NCBI RefSeq assembly: GCF_030866765.1
Contig: NZ_CP133017.1
Location: 2,834,001 to 2,898,000, forward strand
Source of the DNA: Paenibacillus silvisoli
GTDB taxonomy: Bacteria > Bacillota > Bacilli > Paenibacillales > Paenibacillaceae
Reading direction: 5' to 3'
Length of the DNA stretch: 64,000 nt
The notes under the pieces were generated by a model. The model was not told the origin of the DNA, ran no database searches, and saw nothing but the letters and a program-made list of their open reading frames with translations. The position numbers and the translations under genes were made by a program. Each line of letters begins with the position of its first letter. The first letter of the stretch is position 1. Of this stretch, positions 15,788 to 23,761 are shown piece by piece.

Positions 15788-16666
15788 ATGATTTCCTATA
15801 TCAGTTTAAGTCAACTGTCAGCCAATGAGATGGTTGCGCTATGGAACAGAGGATTTGAGGGCTACTACTTCAATGCCACCATGGATCTTGACCGTTATCT
15901 GTCCAGAGCGGTGAGCGAAGGACTGTCCCTTGAGCACTCGCTCGCGATTGCCGAGGACGGCGAACCGGTCGGATTTACGATGAACGGCTTCCGCATGATC
16001 AACGGCAAGAAAACGGCATGGAACGGCGGCACGGGAATCGCAAAGGAATACCGGGGCAAAGGGTACGGCAAGCAGCTGCTGCAGCGGACGGTCGAGCTGT
16101 ACCGCCAGCAAGGCGTCGAGCTTGCCCTGCTTGAAGCGATCATTCAGAACGAACCGGCCATCAAGCTTTACCAAAGCGTCGGTTACCGCGTCATGGGCGA
16201 GTTGATCAGCGTATCGAACGAAGACGCGCTTGATGCCAGCCTGCTGCTGCCAAGCTTCCCGCACCGGTTTACGATCCGGCATGTCGAGCCGCAGGAGCTG
16301 CTCGAGCTGCCTTTCTACGATCGCTTATCTGCGTGGCAGACGCAGTGGCAAAGCCATAAAGACGGCGAATGCTGCATCATTGCCGACGGCGCCGAGCAGG
16401 TTGGTTTCGCGTTGTACAAGCGCGGTTACGGCGACGATGGCCAGCTGAAATCGATTGGGCTCTATCAATGCGAGGCGGCTCCGGGCAGAGCGGATCAGAG
16501 CAAAATCTTAAAGACGCTGCTGCGCGAAGTGTTCGGACCGCTTGAACAGCCAATAAAGCGGAGTACCCTCAATCTGCGCAGCACGAACACGGAGCTGCAT
16601 GAGCTGTTTGAACGGCTCGGTTTCAAGCCGTATGTCGAACAGGTTCATATGGAGCTGAACCTGTAG
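15788..16666 (+). CDS. Two-domain GNAT family acetyltransferase
   Basis: 292 aa. The first half is a clear GNAT domain: GIAKEYRGKGYGKQLLQRTV at about residues 83-102 is the acetyl-CoA loop, followed by NEPAIKLYQSVGYRV. The second half (about 150-292) looks like a degenerate second GNAT fold, ending STNTELHELFERLGFKPY, but without a clean Q/RxxGxG loop, so it may be structural. AAGGGGG lies nine bases before the ATG. It is followed after about 60 bp by an Rrf2 regulator on the same strand. The substrate is unknown. Confidence 0.85.
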   Translation: MISYISLSQLSANEMVALWNRGFEGYYFNATMDLDRYLSRAVSEGLSLEHSLAIAEDGEPVGFTMNGFRMINGKKTAWNGGTGIAKEYRGKGYGKQLLQRTVELYRQQGVELALLEAIIQNEPAIKLYQSVGYRVMGELISVSNEDALDASLLLPSFPHRFTIRHVEPQELLELPFYDRLSAWQTQWQSHKDGECCIIADGAEQVGFALYKRGYGDDGQLKSIGLYQCEAAPGRADQSKILKTLLREVFGPLEQPIKRSTLNLRSTNTELHELFERLGFKPYVEQVHMELNL

Positions 16667-16727
16667 CTGGAACTATAGCATCCGCCAATGAGGCAGCATG
16701 AACGGCACTAAGACGGGAGGAATGAGC

Positions 16728-17165
16728 ATGAGCACAGCAAGCCGCGGCGTCAACATCGGGCCGCCCCGGTTCAAGATCGCCGTTCATTCCATCGTCTGGC
16801 TGGCAAAGAGCGGCTGCATCTGTTCGAGCGCGATGATTGCCGATCAGGTGGACTCGCACGCGACGTTTCTCCGAAGAGTGATGCAAGCGCTCTCGGCGGC
16901 CGGTCTCGTCGAATCGAAGGGCGGCCGCGAAGGCGGCTACTCGCTCCGCAAGCCGTCGGAACTCATTACGCTGGGCGATATTTACGACGCGGTCACTAGC
17001 GGTAACGCAGAGCCGGAGATCGATGTGGATTGCGGCGAAGCCGGCAAACAGCTCGATGCCGAGCTGGAGCGGATACTGCTCGAGTCGGAGCAGCGGACGA
17101 TCGCGTTTTTGCGACAATTTACGATCGCGGACGTGATGAACCGGGTCGAATTTTTCAAAGGTTAA
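16728..17165 (+). CDS. Rrf2 family transcriptional regulator
   Basis: 145 aa with an Rrf2-type winged helix: KIAVHSIVWLAKSG, then SSAMIADQVDSHATFLRRVM and the wing GLVESKGGREGGYSLRKP. It resembles YwnA-like members. Cysteines are seen in GCICSS and DCGEAG, not as the three-Cys Fe-S cluster of IscR/NsrR, so a thiol switch or ligand-free sensing is more likely. The start at 16728 is chosen because GGGAGG lies seven bases upstream; an ATG at 16722 is too close. The following flavoprotein gene, 120 bp away with its own promoter-like box, is the likely target. Confidence 0.85.
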   Translation: MSTASRGVNIGPPRFKIAVHSIVWLAKSGCICSSAMIADQVDSHATFLRRVMQALSAAGLVESKGGREGGYSLRKPSELITLGDIYDAVTSGNAEPEIDVDCGEAGKQLDAELERILLESEQRTIAFLRQFTIADVMNRVEFFKG

Positions 17166-17200
17166 GCCGTTTTGTTCGCAGGAAATGAATAGTTAGGTCC

Positions 17201-17229
17201 TGTTCAAATCCGGGCAAAAAGGTTATAAT
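17201..17229 (+). promoter_or_regulatory. Candidate sigma-A promoter before the flavoprotein gene
   Basis: TGTTCA (17201-17206) and a perfect TATAAT (17224-17229) are separated by 17 bp. The -35 is only a partial match. Confidence 0.5.
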
Positions 17230-17285
17230 GTGCTTTGTATAGTTGCATTTATTCTGACATTCAGCGAAGGAGTGAATGAATCGCC

Positions 17286-17846
17286 ATGTTCGACATTATT
17301 ATTATCGGAGCAGGTCCCGCAGGGGCTAGCGCAGCGTTGTTCGCAGCAAAGGCCGGCAAGAAAACACTTCTGATTGACAGCGATAAAAGCATGACCAAGA
17401 AAGCCTGGATCGAAAACCATTACGGCGTTCTGGAAACGACCGGACCGGCGCTGATCGAAATCGGCAAGCAGCAAGCGACGAAGTTCGGCGCTGAGCTGGT
17501 GTCCGGCGCAGTCGTCGATATTTCCAAAGCTGAAAGCGGCTTCACCGTGGCGACGGATTCCGAGCAGTATGCCGGCACGCATGTCATTATCGCTACGGGC
17601 GTATCGACGGACCTCGCCGACAAGCTCGGCTTGACGGTGAAGGAAGGTACGGAGCCTCGCATCAAGCAAGTATTCGCGGTGGATGCTAACGGCAAATCGA
17701 ATGTGGACGGCGTCTGGGTAGCCGGAACGGCAGCAGGCGTCAGCGTGCATACGATCATTACGGCTGGCGACGGCGCGAAAGTGGCGATTAACGTCATCAG
17801 CGAGCTGAACGGCGCGCGTTACGTGGATCATGATCTGTTGAAATAA
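17286..17846 (+). CDS. Single-domain FAD-dependent oxidoreductase, TrxR-like
   Basis: 186 aa. The N terminus has the dinucleotide motif IIIIGAGPAGASAALFAAKAG for FAD, and the C terminus has the second FAD contact VDGVWVAGTAAGVS. Compared with thioredoxin reductase (about 315 aa) the NADPH-binding insert and the CxxC redox motif are absent: residues run straight from the FAD half to IIATGVSTDLADKLG. Such minimal members occur widely in Bacillales and are often annotated as NAD(P)/FAD-dependent oxidoreductases; their electron donor is not known to me. The upstream Rrf2 regulator suggests redox-linked control. AAGGAG lies 13 bp upstream, a little far. A bidirectional terminator follows. Confidence 0.82.
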   Translation: MFDIIIIGAGPAGASAALFAAKAGKKTLLIDSDKSMTKKAWIENHYGVLETTGPALIEIGKQQATKFGAELVSGAVVDISKAESGFTVATDSEQYAGTHVIIATGVSTDLADKLGLTVKEGTEPRIKQVFAVDANGKSNVDGVWVAGTAAGVSVHTIITAGDGAKVAINVISELNGARYVDHDLLK

Positions 17847-17851
17847 GAACG

Positions 17852-17891
17852 AAAAAGCGCCGAACGTCTTTGATGACGTTCGGCGCTTTTT
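17852..17891. terminator. Bidirectional terminator, 17-bp perfect stem
   Basis: Arms AAAAAGCGCCGAACGTC and GACGTTCGGCGCTTTTT with a 6-nt loop. It sits exactly between the flavoprotein gene and the convergent ger permease gene and has A/T tracts on both sides. Confidence 0.95.
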
Positions 17892-18994
17892 CATGAGTTG
17901 CGTTCGTTAAGGTTCGTTCGACGCTTCAACGCAAGGCTAGCGATAATGAACAGCAGCGGTATATAGGCAAAGATGAAATAACAGCCTACCTCGTTTATGA
18001 ATCGTTCCAAGGCATCGATCTTCGTTCGTTCATTAAACGGAAGCGCGGCGACGAACAAGGCAGCAAGCAGGATCGGCAAGCATATGCCTGGTTTACAAGA
18101 AGCGACTCGTTTCAATATTCGCGTGCAGCACCAAATCGGAATGCTGATCGTCGGTATAATCACCAGCAGCCACATAAAAATATACAGATATTCAAACCTG
18201 GCAATGAAGGATAACTCGATAATTTTCGACATCGCCAAAGTCGGCCATAGCGCATGCTTCAGCAGTCCCTGACTGAAATACATGAGGGTGACGACGATCA
18301 AGATCAAATATTTGAAGGTCGTGAACAGCAGGGCGAAATGCGCCCACTTTGCATGCTTTTCGGCATTTTTCAAGAAGGGAAAGTAGATAAGCAAAGCTTC
18401 GAGACCGAAGTAGATGAAGCTGGACGATTTGGAGCCTTGAAGCACTTCGACAGCGGAATGATTAAATACTGGCAGCAATTGATGGAAATTGCCTTGCCGA
18501 ATCGGGTAGTAGAGCCAGGCGAGCATCGGGATCAGCGCCAAATAAAAAAAGGAAAACCCGGCAACGACCCGGAACCCGCCGGAGACGACATAGTAGATCA
18601 AGCAGATGAAGATTGCCGCCATCGCCCACGTCCGAAAGGTTGGAAATACCCACACTTGAACGATTTCGATGTAGGCCCTGAAGTAAAACAGAGCCATAAT
18701 GAAATAGTACCCGACTAAGAGCAGCGAAATGGCATTGCCGATCGCCTTGCCGAAAATCGTGCGATGCAAGTCGATGACGTCCTTGGCCGGATTGCCGAGC
18801 ATGCGATAAATCATCCAGACGATGAGATGCAAGATGAGCCCTGCCAATAGAATCGATATCCAAGCATCCTGACCGGCATGTCCGACGACGAGGTTTTGAA
18901 AATTGAATATATTAGCGGCAGCCTGCGAGACGCCGATGATGAAAAAGACAAAATATCCGGAAATCGCGTAATTTTCCTTTACCCGATTTTGCAC
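17891..18994 (-). CDS. gerKB: GerB/GerKB-type spore germination permease
   Basis: 367 aa inner-spore-membrane protein of the APC-superfamily spore germination permease family, with about ten hydrophobic segments. This subunit binds germinants such as amino acids or sugars in GerA-type receptors. Family landmarks include the N-terminal YFVFFIIGVSQAA segment and the C-terminal charged tail after the last helix. The start is GTG overlapping by one base the TAG stop of the upstream GerC gene (TAGTG), which indicates translational coupling. The operon order is A-C-B, as in gerK. The operon is visibly more AT-rich than its neighbours. Which germinant is sensed cannot be predicted. Confidence 0.9.
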   Translation of the reverse strand: MQNRVKENYAISGYFVFFIIGVSQAAANIFNFQNLVVGHAGQDAWISILLAGLILHLIVWMIYRMLGNPAKDVIDLHRTIFGKAIGNAISLLLVGYYFIMALFYFRAYIEIVQVWVFPTFRTWAMAAIFICLIYYVVSGGFRVVAGFSFFYLALIPMLAWLYYPIRQGNFHQLLPVFNHSAVEVLQGSKSSSFIYFGLEALLIYFPFLKNAEKHAKWAHFALLFTTFKYLILIVVTLMYFSQGLLKHALWPTLAMSKIIELSFIARFEYLYIFMWLLVIIPTISIPIWCCTRILKRVASCKPGICLPILLAALFVAALPFNERTKIDALERFINEVGCYFIFAYIPLLFIIASLALKRRTNLNERNS

Positions 18995-20061
18995 TAATGC
19001 CCAACCCCTGCGTTTGAAATCTTTATGGTCGTTTTTACGTCAAAATCCAGCTTGGGATAAATAGTCCCGTAAAATTCCTTCTCACTGAACGTTCTATTCC
19101 TCCACCTGTACTGCTCGCCGAAGCCGACCGGATCGACGTTATTCTTCTGCAGCCGGATGAGCAGCTTCTTCATTTCCGACGATAATCGTTCTTCGATTTG
19201 CTTCTTGATTGCCTGCATATCCTCTTCCTTCTCCGTGTTTAACGCAGACGGTACTTCTCTAAGCGCGATGGTTAATTGAAGCGATATGGCCGTCTTCCCG
19301 CTTTGCGCCATGGCAATGCTGCTCTTCCCGTGAAGAATATAGAACGAGTACATCGCTTTTGGAGCGGTCATGAAATCATATTCGCCGGTCAGGGCCTTGT
19401 CTTTCAGAAACTTTAAATAGAGTCCTTCTTCGCCAGACAGCCGAAGTTTGAATTCCTCTCCCTTAAAGACGCCGACTCCATCCATTTTCAACAAACCCTG
19501 TTCCATATGGATAACGGGGAAATAAACATCTTGGCCTTCCCCGTAAAACTGATTGACGAAGGTATGATAATTGGTCCTTGGCGTATTTCCGTGCTTCATA
19601 TTTTGTTCGATAAGCTCGGACAAATAAAAGGGCGGCTTCTTCGTCGTATCGGTTATGACCACGTTTGCTGGTTGTCTGGAGATGACGATGGTCGCGTTAC
19701 TGCTCTTAATGAATTCTCGATTAATGATGTCCGCAAGCTCGGAGATTGCTTCTCTTGCGAATTGTTCGCTAACGACCAGCGTCCGCATTTGTCCCATTTC
19801 GACAGGCTGCGAAGACTTGGCCGCTAAAGCCGTGAATACCCCGTACATAACGTTCGACTCCGCGGTTATCGCGGATACGGATTGCTCCTTGGAGGCTCTC
19901 ACAAACGATGGATACGAAGCGCTCATCTTAATGGTTTGCCCTTCGATGTCGACGCCCATGTTTTGGACGATATTGATCCGGTCGATGATTCGTTCTTCAT
20001 GGCTGCAACCGGATACGAGGAAATAGCAGAAGAGCGCCAGAAACGCTTTCACCGTTCGCAT
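18994..20061 (-). CDS. gerKC: GerC/GerKC-type germination lipoprotein
   Basis: 355 aa. A lipoprotein signal peptide ends in the lipobox LVSGC with the modified Cys at residue 19; the mature protein matches the Ger(x)C family of germinant receptor lipoproteins anchored on the outer face of the inner spore membrane. The family features IVQNMGVDIEGQTIKMSAS after the signal and the C-terminal domain with NNVDPVGFGEQYRWR are present. It lies 27 bp after the A-subunit gene and shares one base with the B-subunit gene. Confidence 0.9.
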   Translation of the reverse strand: MRTVKAFLALFCYFLVSGCSHEERIIDRINIVQNMGVDIEGQTIKMSASYPSFVRASKEQSVSAITAESNVMYGVFTALAAKSSQPVEMGQMRTLVVSEQFAREAISELADIINREFIKSSNATIVISRQPANVVITDTTKKPPFYLSELIEQNMKHGNTPRTNYHTFVNQFYGEGQDVYFPVIHMEQGLLKMDGVGVFKGEEFKLRLSGEEGLYLKFLKDKALTGEYDFMTAPKAMYSFYILHGKSSIAMAQSGKTAISLQLTIALREVPSALNTEKEEDMQAIKKQIEERLSSEMKKLLIRLQKNNVDPVGFGEQYRWRNRTFSEKEFYGTIYPKLDFDVKTTIKISNAGVGH

Positions 20062-20088
20062 TTATTTTATCCTCCGATCTGCGCAACG

Positions 20089-21561
20089 CTATTCATTGTT
20101 GTAGTCGTCTCCGATATCTTTATTTTTTTGCACCGTATATCTGTGTTTCGAGACTGGACGCGGCGTGAAAAAACGTTTGGAAGTAAGGGTAAAGGAAGAA
20201 CGGATCAGACTGTCACTGAGACTGTTGTGGCGAAAAGGGAATAGGGGCACGATATACGGCGATCCGAGCGATTTCAAGCGCAATAAATGGCCCAAAATGA
20301 ACATTAACCCGATCATGATTCCTAATCCGCCCCACAAGGATGCCAAAATGATTAATGGAAAACGCAAAAACCGGATCGTGTTGGATATTTTGAAGATCGG
20401 CGTAGTAAAGGAAGCCAATGCCGAAAGAGACACGATAATGAGCAAAATATTACTGGTTAAACCTGCCTGAACCGCCGCTTGTCCAAGTATGATGCCGCCT
20501 ACGATGCCCAACGTTTGGCTGACTTTTGTAGGCAATCGAGACCCGGCCTCGCGCAGCAGCTCGATCGTGATTTCCAAAAAAAGCACCTCCAGCAAAGGAG
20601 GGAAAGGAACGTTCGTTCTCGATTCGATGATCGGACCAAGAAGATCCCTGGGAATGAGGGTGTAATGATAAGTAAGAGTCGCAACATAAATAGAGGTCGC
20701 CAGAATGGAAAACGCAATGCCAAAGTAACGAATGAGACGAAAGAACGAACCCATAATCCACGGCAAATAGTAATCTTCGGGAGAAATGAGAAAGCTGAAT
20801 AAACTCGTGGGCCCCGTGATAATAGTAGGAGAACCGTCGCACAGAATGGCTACTTCCCCGTTTATCAAAGCGTACATGATTCTGTCCAGACGTTCGCTGG
20901 ACAGAAATAAAGGGAAGGGAGAGTTCGAGTTATCGGTAATCAGCAACTCCAAAAGAGAAGTTTCAAATACCACATCAAAATCGAGATCCAAGAGCCTCTG
21001 CCTTGCCGTATTGACATGCTGGGGATTTGTAATCCCCTCCAAGTATGCGATGACAGTTCTCGTTTTTGAGATAGAACCGACGCTGAGCTCCTCAAAAATA
21101 AGTTTCTCGGTTACAAGTCCCGTTCGCAGCAAGGACATGTTGGTATCCAGGCATTCGACGAAACCGACCTTGGGACCGAGTACGCTGTATTCATTTTGAG
21201 TATCGTTATGATCGCGATGTCCTAGTTTTAAGTCCGCCATATTCACTAATAGACCCTCATGAAGATGGGGGTCCATCTGAAGAAAGACTGAACCGTGAGT
21301 CAAACCTTTCAATATGTCCTCTAAGTTTGAAGAAACTTCGATTTCTTCAATGGGAAGCAAGGCTTTAATTTCATGCAACTGATTGATTTCAAATGTCGGG
21401 ATCACAATAAAAGAGAGCAAATCATGGTGCAATTGTTCATGGCTGATGAGCGTTTTATAGAACGTGAGATGAATGGCTTTATCCTTTATAGGGATTGTTG
21501 TTTGCTGGAAATCATCAGACTTTGAGAATTTGCTCAATTCCTTATGCAGATCCGGGAGCAT
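20089..21561 (-). CDS. gerKA: GerA/GerKA-type spore germination protein
   Basis: 490 aa, within the usual size of GerAA-type subunits. A large soluble N-terminal half (to about residue 270) is followed by roughly five membrane segments, including the family stretch PPLLEVLFLEITIELLREAG and GGIILGQAAVQAGLTS. The A subunit assembles with the B and C subunits into a germinant-gated ion channel in the spore inner membrane. The start at 21561 (MLPDLHK) is preferred over an in-frame GTG at 21573, because that GTG overlaps the AGGTGG ribosome binding site. A sigma-G-like promoter lies 38 bp upstream. Compared with the second ger operon the coding sequence is AT-richer. Confidence 0.92.
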   Translation of the reverse strand: MLPDLHKELSKFSKSDDFQQTTIPIKDKAIHLTFYKTLISHEQLHHDLLSFIVIPTFEINQLHEIKALLPIEEIEVSSNLEDILKGLTHGSVFLQMDPHLHEGLLVNMADLKLGHRDHNDTQNEYSVLGPKVGFVECLDTNMSLLRTGLVTEKLIFEELSVGSISKTRTVIAYLEGITNPQHVNTARQRLLDLDFDVVFETSLLELLITDNSNSPFPLFLSSERLDRIMYALINGEVAILCDGSPTIITGPTSLFSFLISPEDYYLPWIMGSFFRLIRYFGIAFSILATSIYVATLTYHYTLIPRDLLGPIIESRTNVPFPPLLEVLFLEITIELLREAGSRLPTKVSQTLGIVGGIILGQAAVQAGLTSNILLIIVSLSALASFTTPIFKISNTIRFLRFPLIILASLWGGLGIMIGLMFILGHLLRLKSLGSPYIVPLFPFRHNSLSDSLIRSSFTLTSKRFFTPRPVSKHRYTVQKNKDIGDDYNNE

Positions 21562-21598
21562 ACGGCGTACCACCTGTCTAAGAAAAAATAATTCGTCT

Positions 21599-21628
21599 TA
21601 GTATGATGGCGCGGCGTTGAAGTTATAC
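21599..21628 (-). promoter_or_regulatory. Sigma-G/sigma-F-like promoter of ger operon 1
   Basis: On the minus strand CATACTA (21599-21605) is a perfect sigma-G -10 element, and GTATAA (21623-21628) lies 17 bp upstream, fitting the loose -35 of forespore sigma factors. It is placed correctly for forespore expression of gerKA-KC-KB. Confidence 0.7.
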
Positions 21629-21659
21629 CCTTCATTTTACAACTGACGGATGCATAAAC

Positions 21660-21692
21660 AGCCTTAGAACGGTTTTCAACCGGTCTAAGGCT
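21660..21692 (-). terminator. Hairpin after the Rrf2 gene
   Basis: Arms AGCCTTAGA and TCTAAGGCT with an inner GGTT/AACC extension. On the minus strand it is followed by GTTTATGC, so the U-tract is modest. It ends the Rrf2 transcript before the ger operon promoter. Confidence 0.65.
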
Positions 21693-21718
21693 ATGGATGG
21701 TTTCTTATTGCCGTATCG

Positions 21719-22225
21719 TTAAACGCCGCTGCCGGCACCGGCAAAATAGTCGCGCGTTTCTTGGCGCGCCTTTGGCGACAATACGCGTTCGAGCTCTTCG
21801 TTCAGCCAATGCAAGGTCTTGCCGCGCAGCGTCTTCCGCATGCTTTCCTCGGCCTCGCGCATCGTTAAATTGATCATGCAGGGAGCAGCTCTCGTGCAGG
21901 CCGCAAACTCCTCGTCATTGCAAAGCAAGCTGTTATTTTTAATGTTTTTACATTGAAAAATAGGCGCAGCGCCTTCAACGGCTTCAACGACATCCCAAAA
22001 TGATATATCCGCCGGAGCTTTGGCCAATCGATATCCGCCTTTGACCCCGGGAACGGAGCGGACGATACCGGCTTTCGTTAATTTGCCGAACATCTTGGAC
22101 AGATAGGTTTCCGAAATCCCTTGAAAAGCAGAGAGCTCCTTGATCCCGATGGACGCATCAGGCGGAATATCGATCAAATAGACCAAGCAATGCAGCGCAT
22201 ATTCAACGCCAATACTATACTGCAT
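21719..22225 (-). CDS. Rrf2 family transcriptional regulator
   Basis: 168 aa. The N-terminal winged helix reads SIGVEYALHCLVYLID, IGIKELSAFQGISETYLSKMF, and KAGIVRSVPGVKGGYRLAKAP. The middle contains cysteines in IFQCKNI, SLLCNDEEFAACTRAAPC, close to the three-Cys arrangement of Fe-S-binding Rrf2 proteins such as NsrR/IscR, so redox or NO sensing is possible. The start at 22225 gives the usual MQYSIGVEYALH opening. It is divergent from an AhpD-like gene whose promoter carries a palindrome (22397-22408), the likely operator. Confidence 0.87.
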   Translation of the reverse strand: MQYSIGVEYALHCLVYLIDIPPDASIGIKELSAFQGISETYLSKMFGKLTKAGIVRSVPGVKGGYRLAKAPADISFWDVVEAVEGAAPIFQCKNIKNNSLLCNDEEFAACTRAAPCMINLTMREAEESMRKTLRGKTLHWLNEELERVLSPKARQETRDYFAGAGSGV

Positions 22226-22340
22226 GCAGCACCTGCTTTCTGGACGCAAAAGTTGATAATACACATCTTAGGGGGAATTATAACCCTTGTCAAACAAAGG
22301 CTTGGGTATTTTTCACTGCAAAATGAAGCCTTTTCGACGG

Positions 22341-22369
22341 TTGACAGCTTCACATCGAAGAGTTATATT
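22341..22369 (+). promoter_or_regulatory. Sigma-A promoter of the AhpD-like gene
   Basis: A perfect TTGACA (22341-22346) and TATATT (22364-22369) are spaced by 17 bp. Transcription should start near 22376, upstream of the palindrome at 22397. Confidence 0.8.
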
Positions 22370-22396
22370 GTAGACGAAGTTAATCGACGATAGACA

Positions 22397-22408
22397 TTGT
22401 CGACAATA
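22397..22408. promoter_or_regulatory. Candidate Rrf2 operator
   Basis: ATTGTCGACAAT is a perfect 12-bp palindrome about 20 bp after the predicted transcription start. A diverged half-site TATTGTAGAC (22366-22375) overlaps the -10 box. Position between divergent Rrf2 and AhpD-like genes suggests repression by the Rrf2 protein. Confidence 0.55.
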
Positions 22409-22441
22409 AAAAAAGGAATTATAGAAGGGATGGTTTTATAC

Positions 22442-22903
22442 ATGGAAATGAGATTGAACTATGTTAAAGTACAGCCGGAGGCTTTTCAAACACTGCTTAA
22501 ATTGGAAGGGTATGTGAAGAAGAGCGGTCTTAGCGACACCTTGCTGGAGCTGATTAAAATCCGAGCCTCGCAAATCAACGGCTGTGCCTTCTGTTTGGAT
22601 ATGCATACGAAGGACGCGCTTGCGATGGGGGAAACGACGCAGCGATTGTTTTTGCTGAACGCTTGGCGCGAAGCGCCTTTCTATACGGATGCGGAGCGTG
22701 CGGCGCTGGCCTTGACCGAAGCGGTCACCAAAATTTCGGAAGGCGGCGTGTCGGATGAATTGTACAGCCAAGTCCGCGAACATTTTGACGAAGGCCAGTA
22801 CGTGAATCTCATCATGGCGATCAATGCCATCAACAGCTGGAATCGCATCGCGATCTCGACAGGAATGGTACCCGGAGAATATCAGCCTGCCGCGCGGAAA
22901 TAA
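22442..22903 (+). CDS. AhpD-like carboxymuconolactone decarboxylase family protein
   Basis: 153 aa of the CMD/AhpD fold. The redox motif NGCAFCLDMHTKDA has Cys48, Cys51 and His55, matching the CxxC...H peroxidase site of AhpD rather than a true decarboxylase. Proteins of this kind relieve peroxide stress or act as alkylhydroperoxidases, usually as oligomers in the cytoplasm. The start at 22442 (MEMRLNY) follows GAAGGGATGG. The promoter and a likely Rrf2 operator lie in the 216-bp gap shared with the divergent Rrf2 gene, a frequent pairing for this family. Confidence 0.88.
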   Translation: MEMRLNYVKVQPEAFQTLLKLEGYVKKSGLSDTLLELIKIRASQINGCAFCLDMHTKDALAMGETTQRLFLLNAWREAPFYTDAERAALALTEAVTKISEGGVSDELYSQVREHFDEGQYVNLIMAINAINSWNRIAISTGMVPGEYQPAARK

Positions 22904-22918
22904 TCGACCGATTAACCG

Positions 22919-22945
22919 GACTTCCCATGCGGGGCATGGGGAGTC
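22919..22945 (+). other. Stem-loop before the HAD gene
   Basis: GACT-T-CCCATGC pairs with GCATGGG-G-AGTC around a GGG loop. There is no T-run, so it is not a standard terminator; it may stabilise or attenuate the transcript entering the HAD gene, which begins 25 bp later. Confidence 0.45.
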
Positions 22946-22969
22946 ATCGCAGACGATGATGGAGGAATC

Positions 22970-23665
22970 ATGAGCTACAGCATACTGCTATTCGATCTGG
23001 ACGATACGCTGCTGGATTTTGGCGCCAATGAAACGGAATCGCTGACGCAATTGTTTCAGCAATTCGGCTATACATTCTCGGATGAGCTGTTTCAACTGTA
23101 TAACGCCGTGAACAAGCAGCTATGGGCCGGATACGAGAACGGATCGATCGCGCTTGACGTTGTGCTGCACACCCGATTTTCGGAAACGATGTCGAAGCTG
23201 GGGCAGAACGTCGATGGCCTGGAGTGGGAGAATCAATATCGGGAGCTGTTGGGCAATGGACATCAGATCCTGCTGGACGGCGCATTGGACGTCTGCCAGC
23301 GCTTATCCGCAACCCATCGGCTGTTTATCGTTACGAACGGCATTACCCGCACACAAATCAAGCGATTGAAGCAATCGGGATTATATGATTACTTCGAAGA
23401 CATTTTCGATTCGCAGAGCATCGGCTATTCGAAGCCTTCCAAAGGATTTTTTGATTACGTGATGAACCATATTTCTCATTTCAAACGAGAAGAAGCGCTG
23501 ATTATCGGCGATTCGCTGAATTCGGATATTAGAGGCGGTCTGCAGGCAGGCATTGATACTTGCTGGATCAACCGCACTTCGACAACGAGCCCGCCCGAAA
23601 TCCAGAGCACGCATACGATCTCAAGCCTAACGGAGCTTTATGCGATTTGCGCCCCTAATGAGTAA
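22970..23665 (+). CDS. HAD-superfamily nucleotidase, YjjG/YfnB-like
   Basis: 231 aa. HAD motif I is LLFDLDDTLLDFG (Asp9 and Asp11), motif II VTNGITRTQ, motif III KPSKGFF and motif IV IIGDSLNSDI. An inserted helical cap lies between motifs I and II (C1 type). The sequence pattern fits the YjjG/YfnB group of house-cleaning pyrimidine 5'-nucleotidases, which hydrolyse noncanonical nucleoside monophosphates. GGAGG precedes the ATG. It lies 66 bp after the AhpD-like gene in the same direction and could be co-transcribed with it. Confidence 0.87.
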   Translation: MSYSILLFDLDDTLLDFGANETESLTQLFQQFGYTFSDELFQLYNAVNKQLWAGYENGSIALDVVLHTRFSETMSKLGQNVDGLEWENQYRELLGNGHQILLDGALDVCQRLSATHRLFIVTNGITRTQIKRLKQSGLYDYFEDIFDSQSIGYSKPSKGFFDYVMNHISHFKREEALIIGDSLNSDIRGGLQAGIDTCWINRTSTTSPPEIQSTHTISSLTELYAICAPNE

Positions 23666-23761
23666 ATCGATTGTCACAAACGTACGTCGTCAATCGTTGT
23701 TATAGATGGTTTTACTGTTCGTCGTATCAATCATGACTATTCACCCTAGGAGGAAGTACAC

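Noticed and set aside
15490..15828. 112-residue frame before the two-domain GNAT gene
   Set aside because: Starts inside the repeat element, runs over the GNAT start, lacks a ribosome binding site, and its product has no recognisable features.
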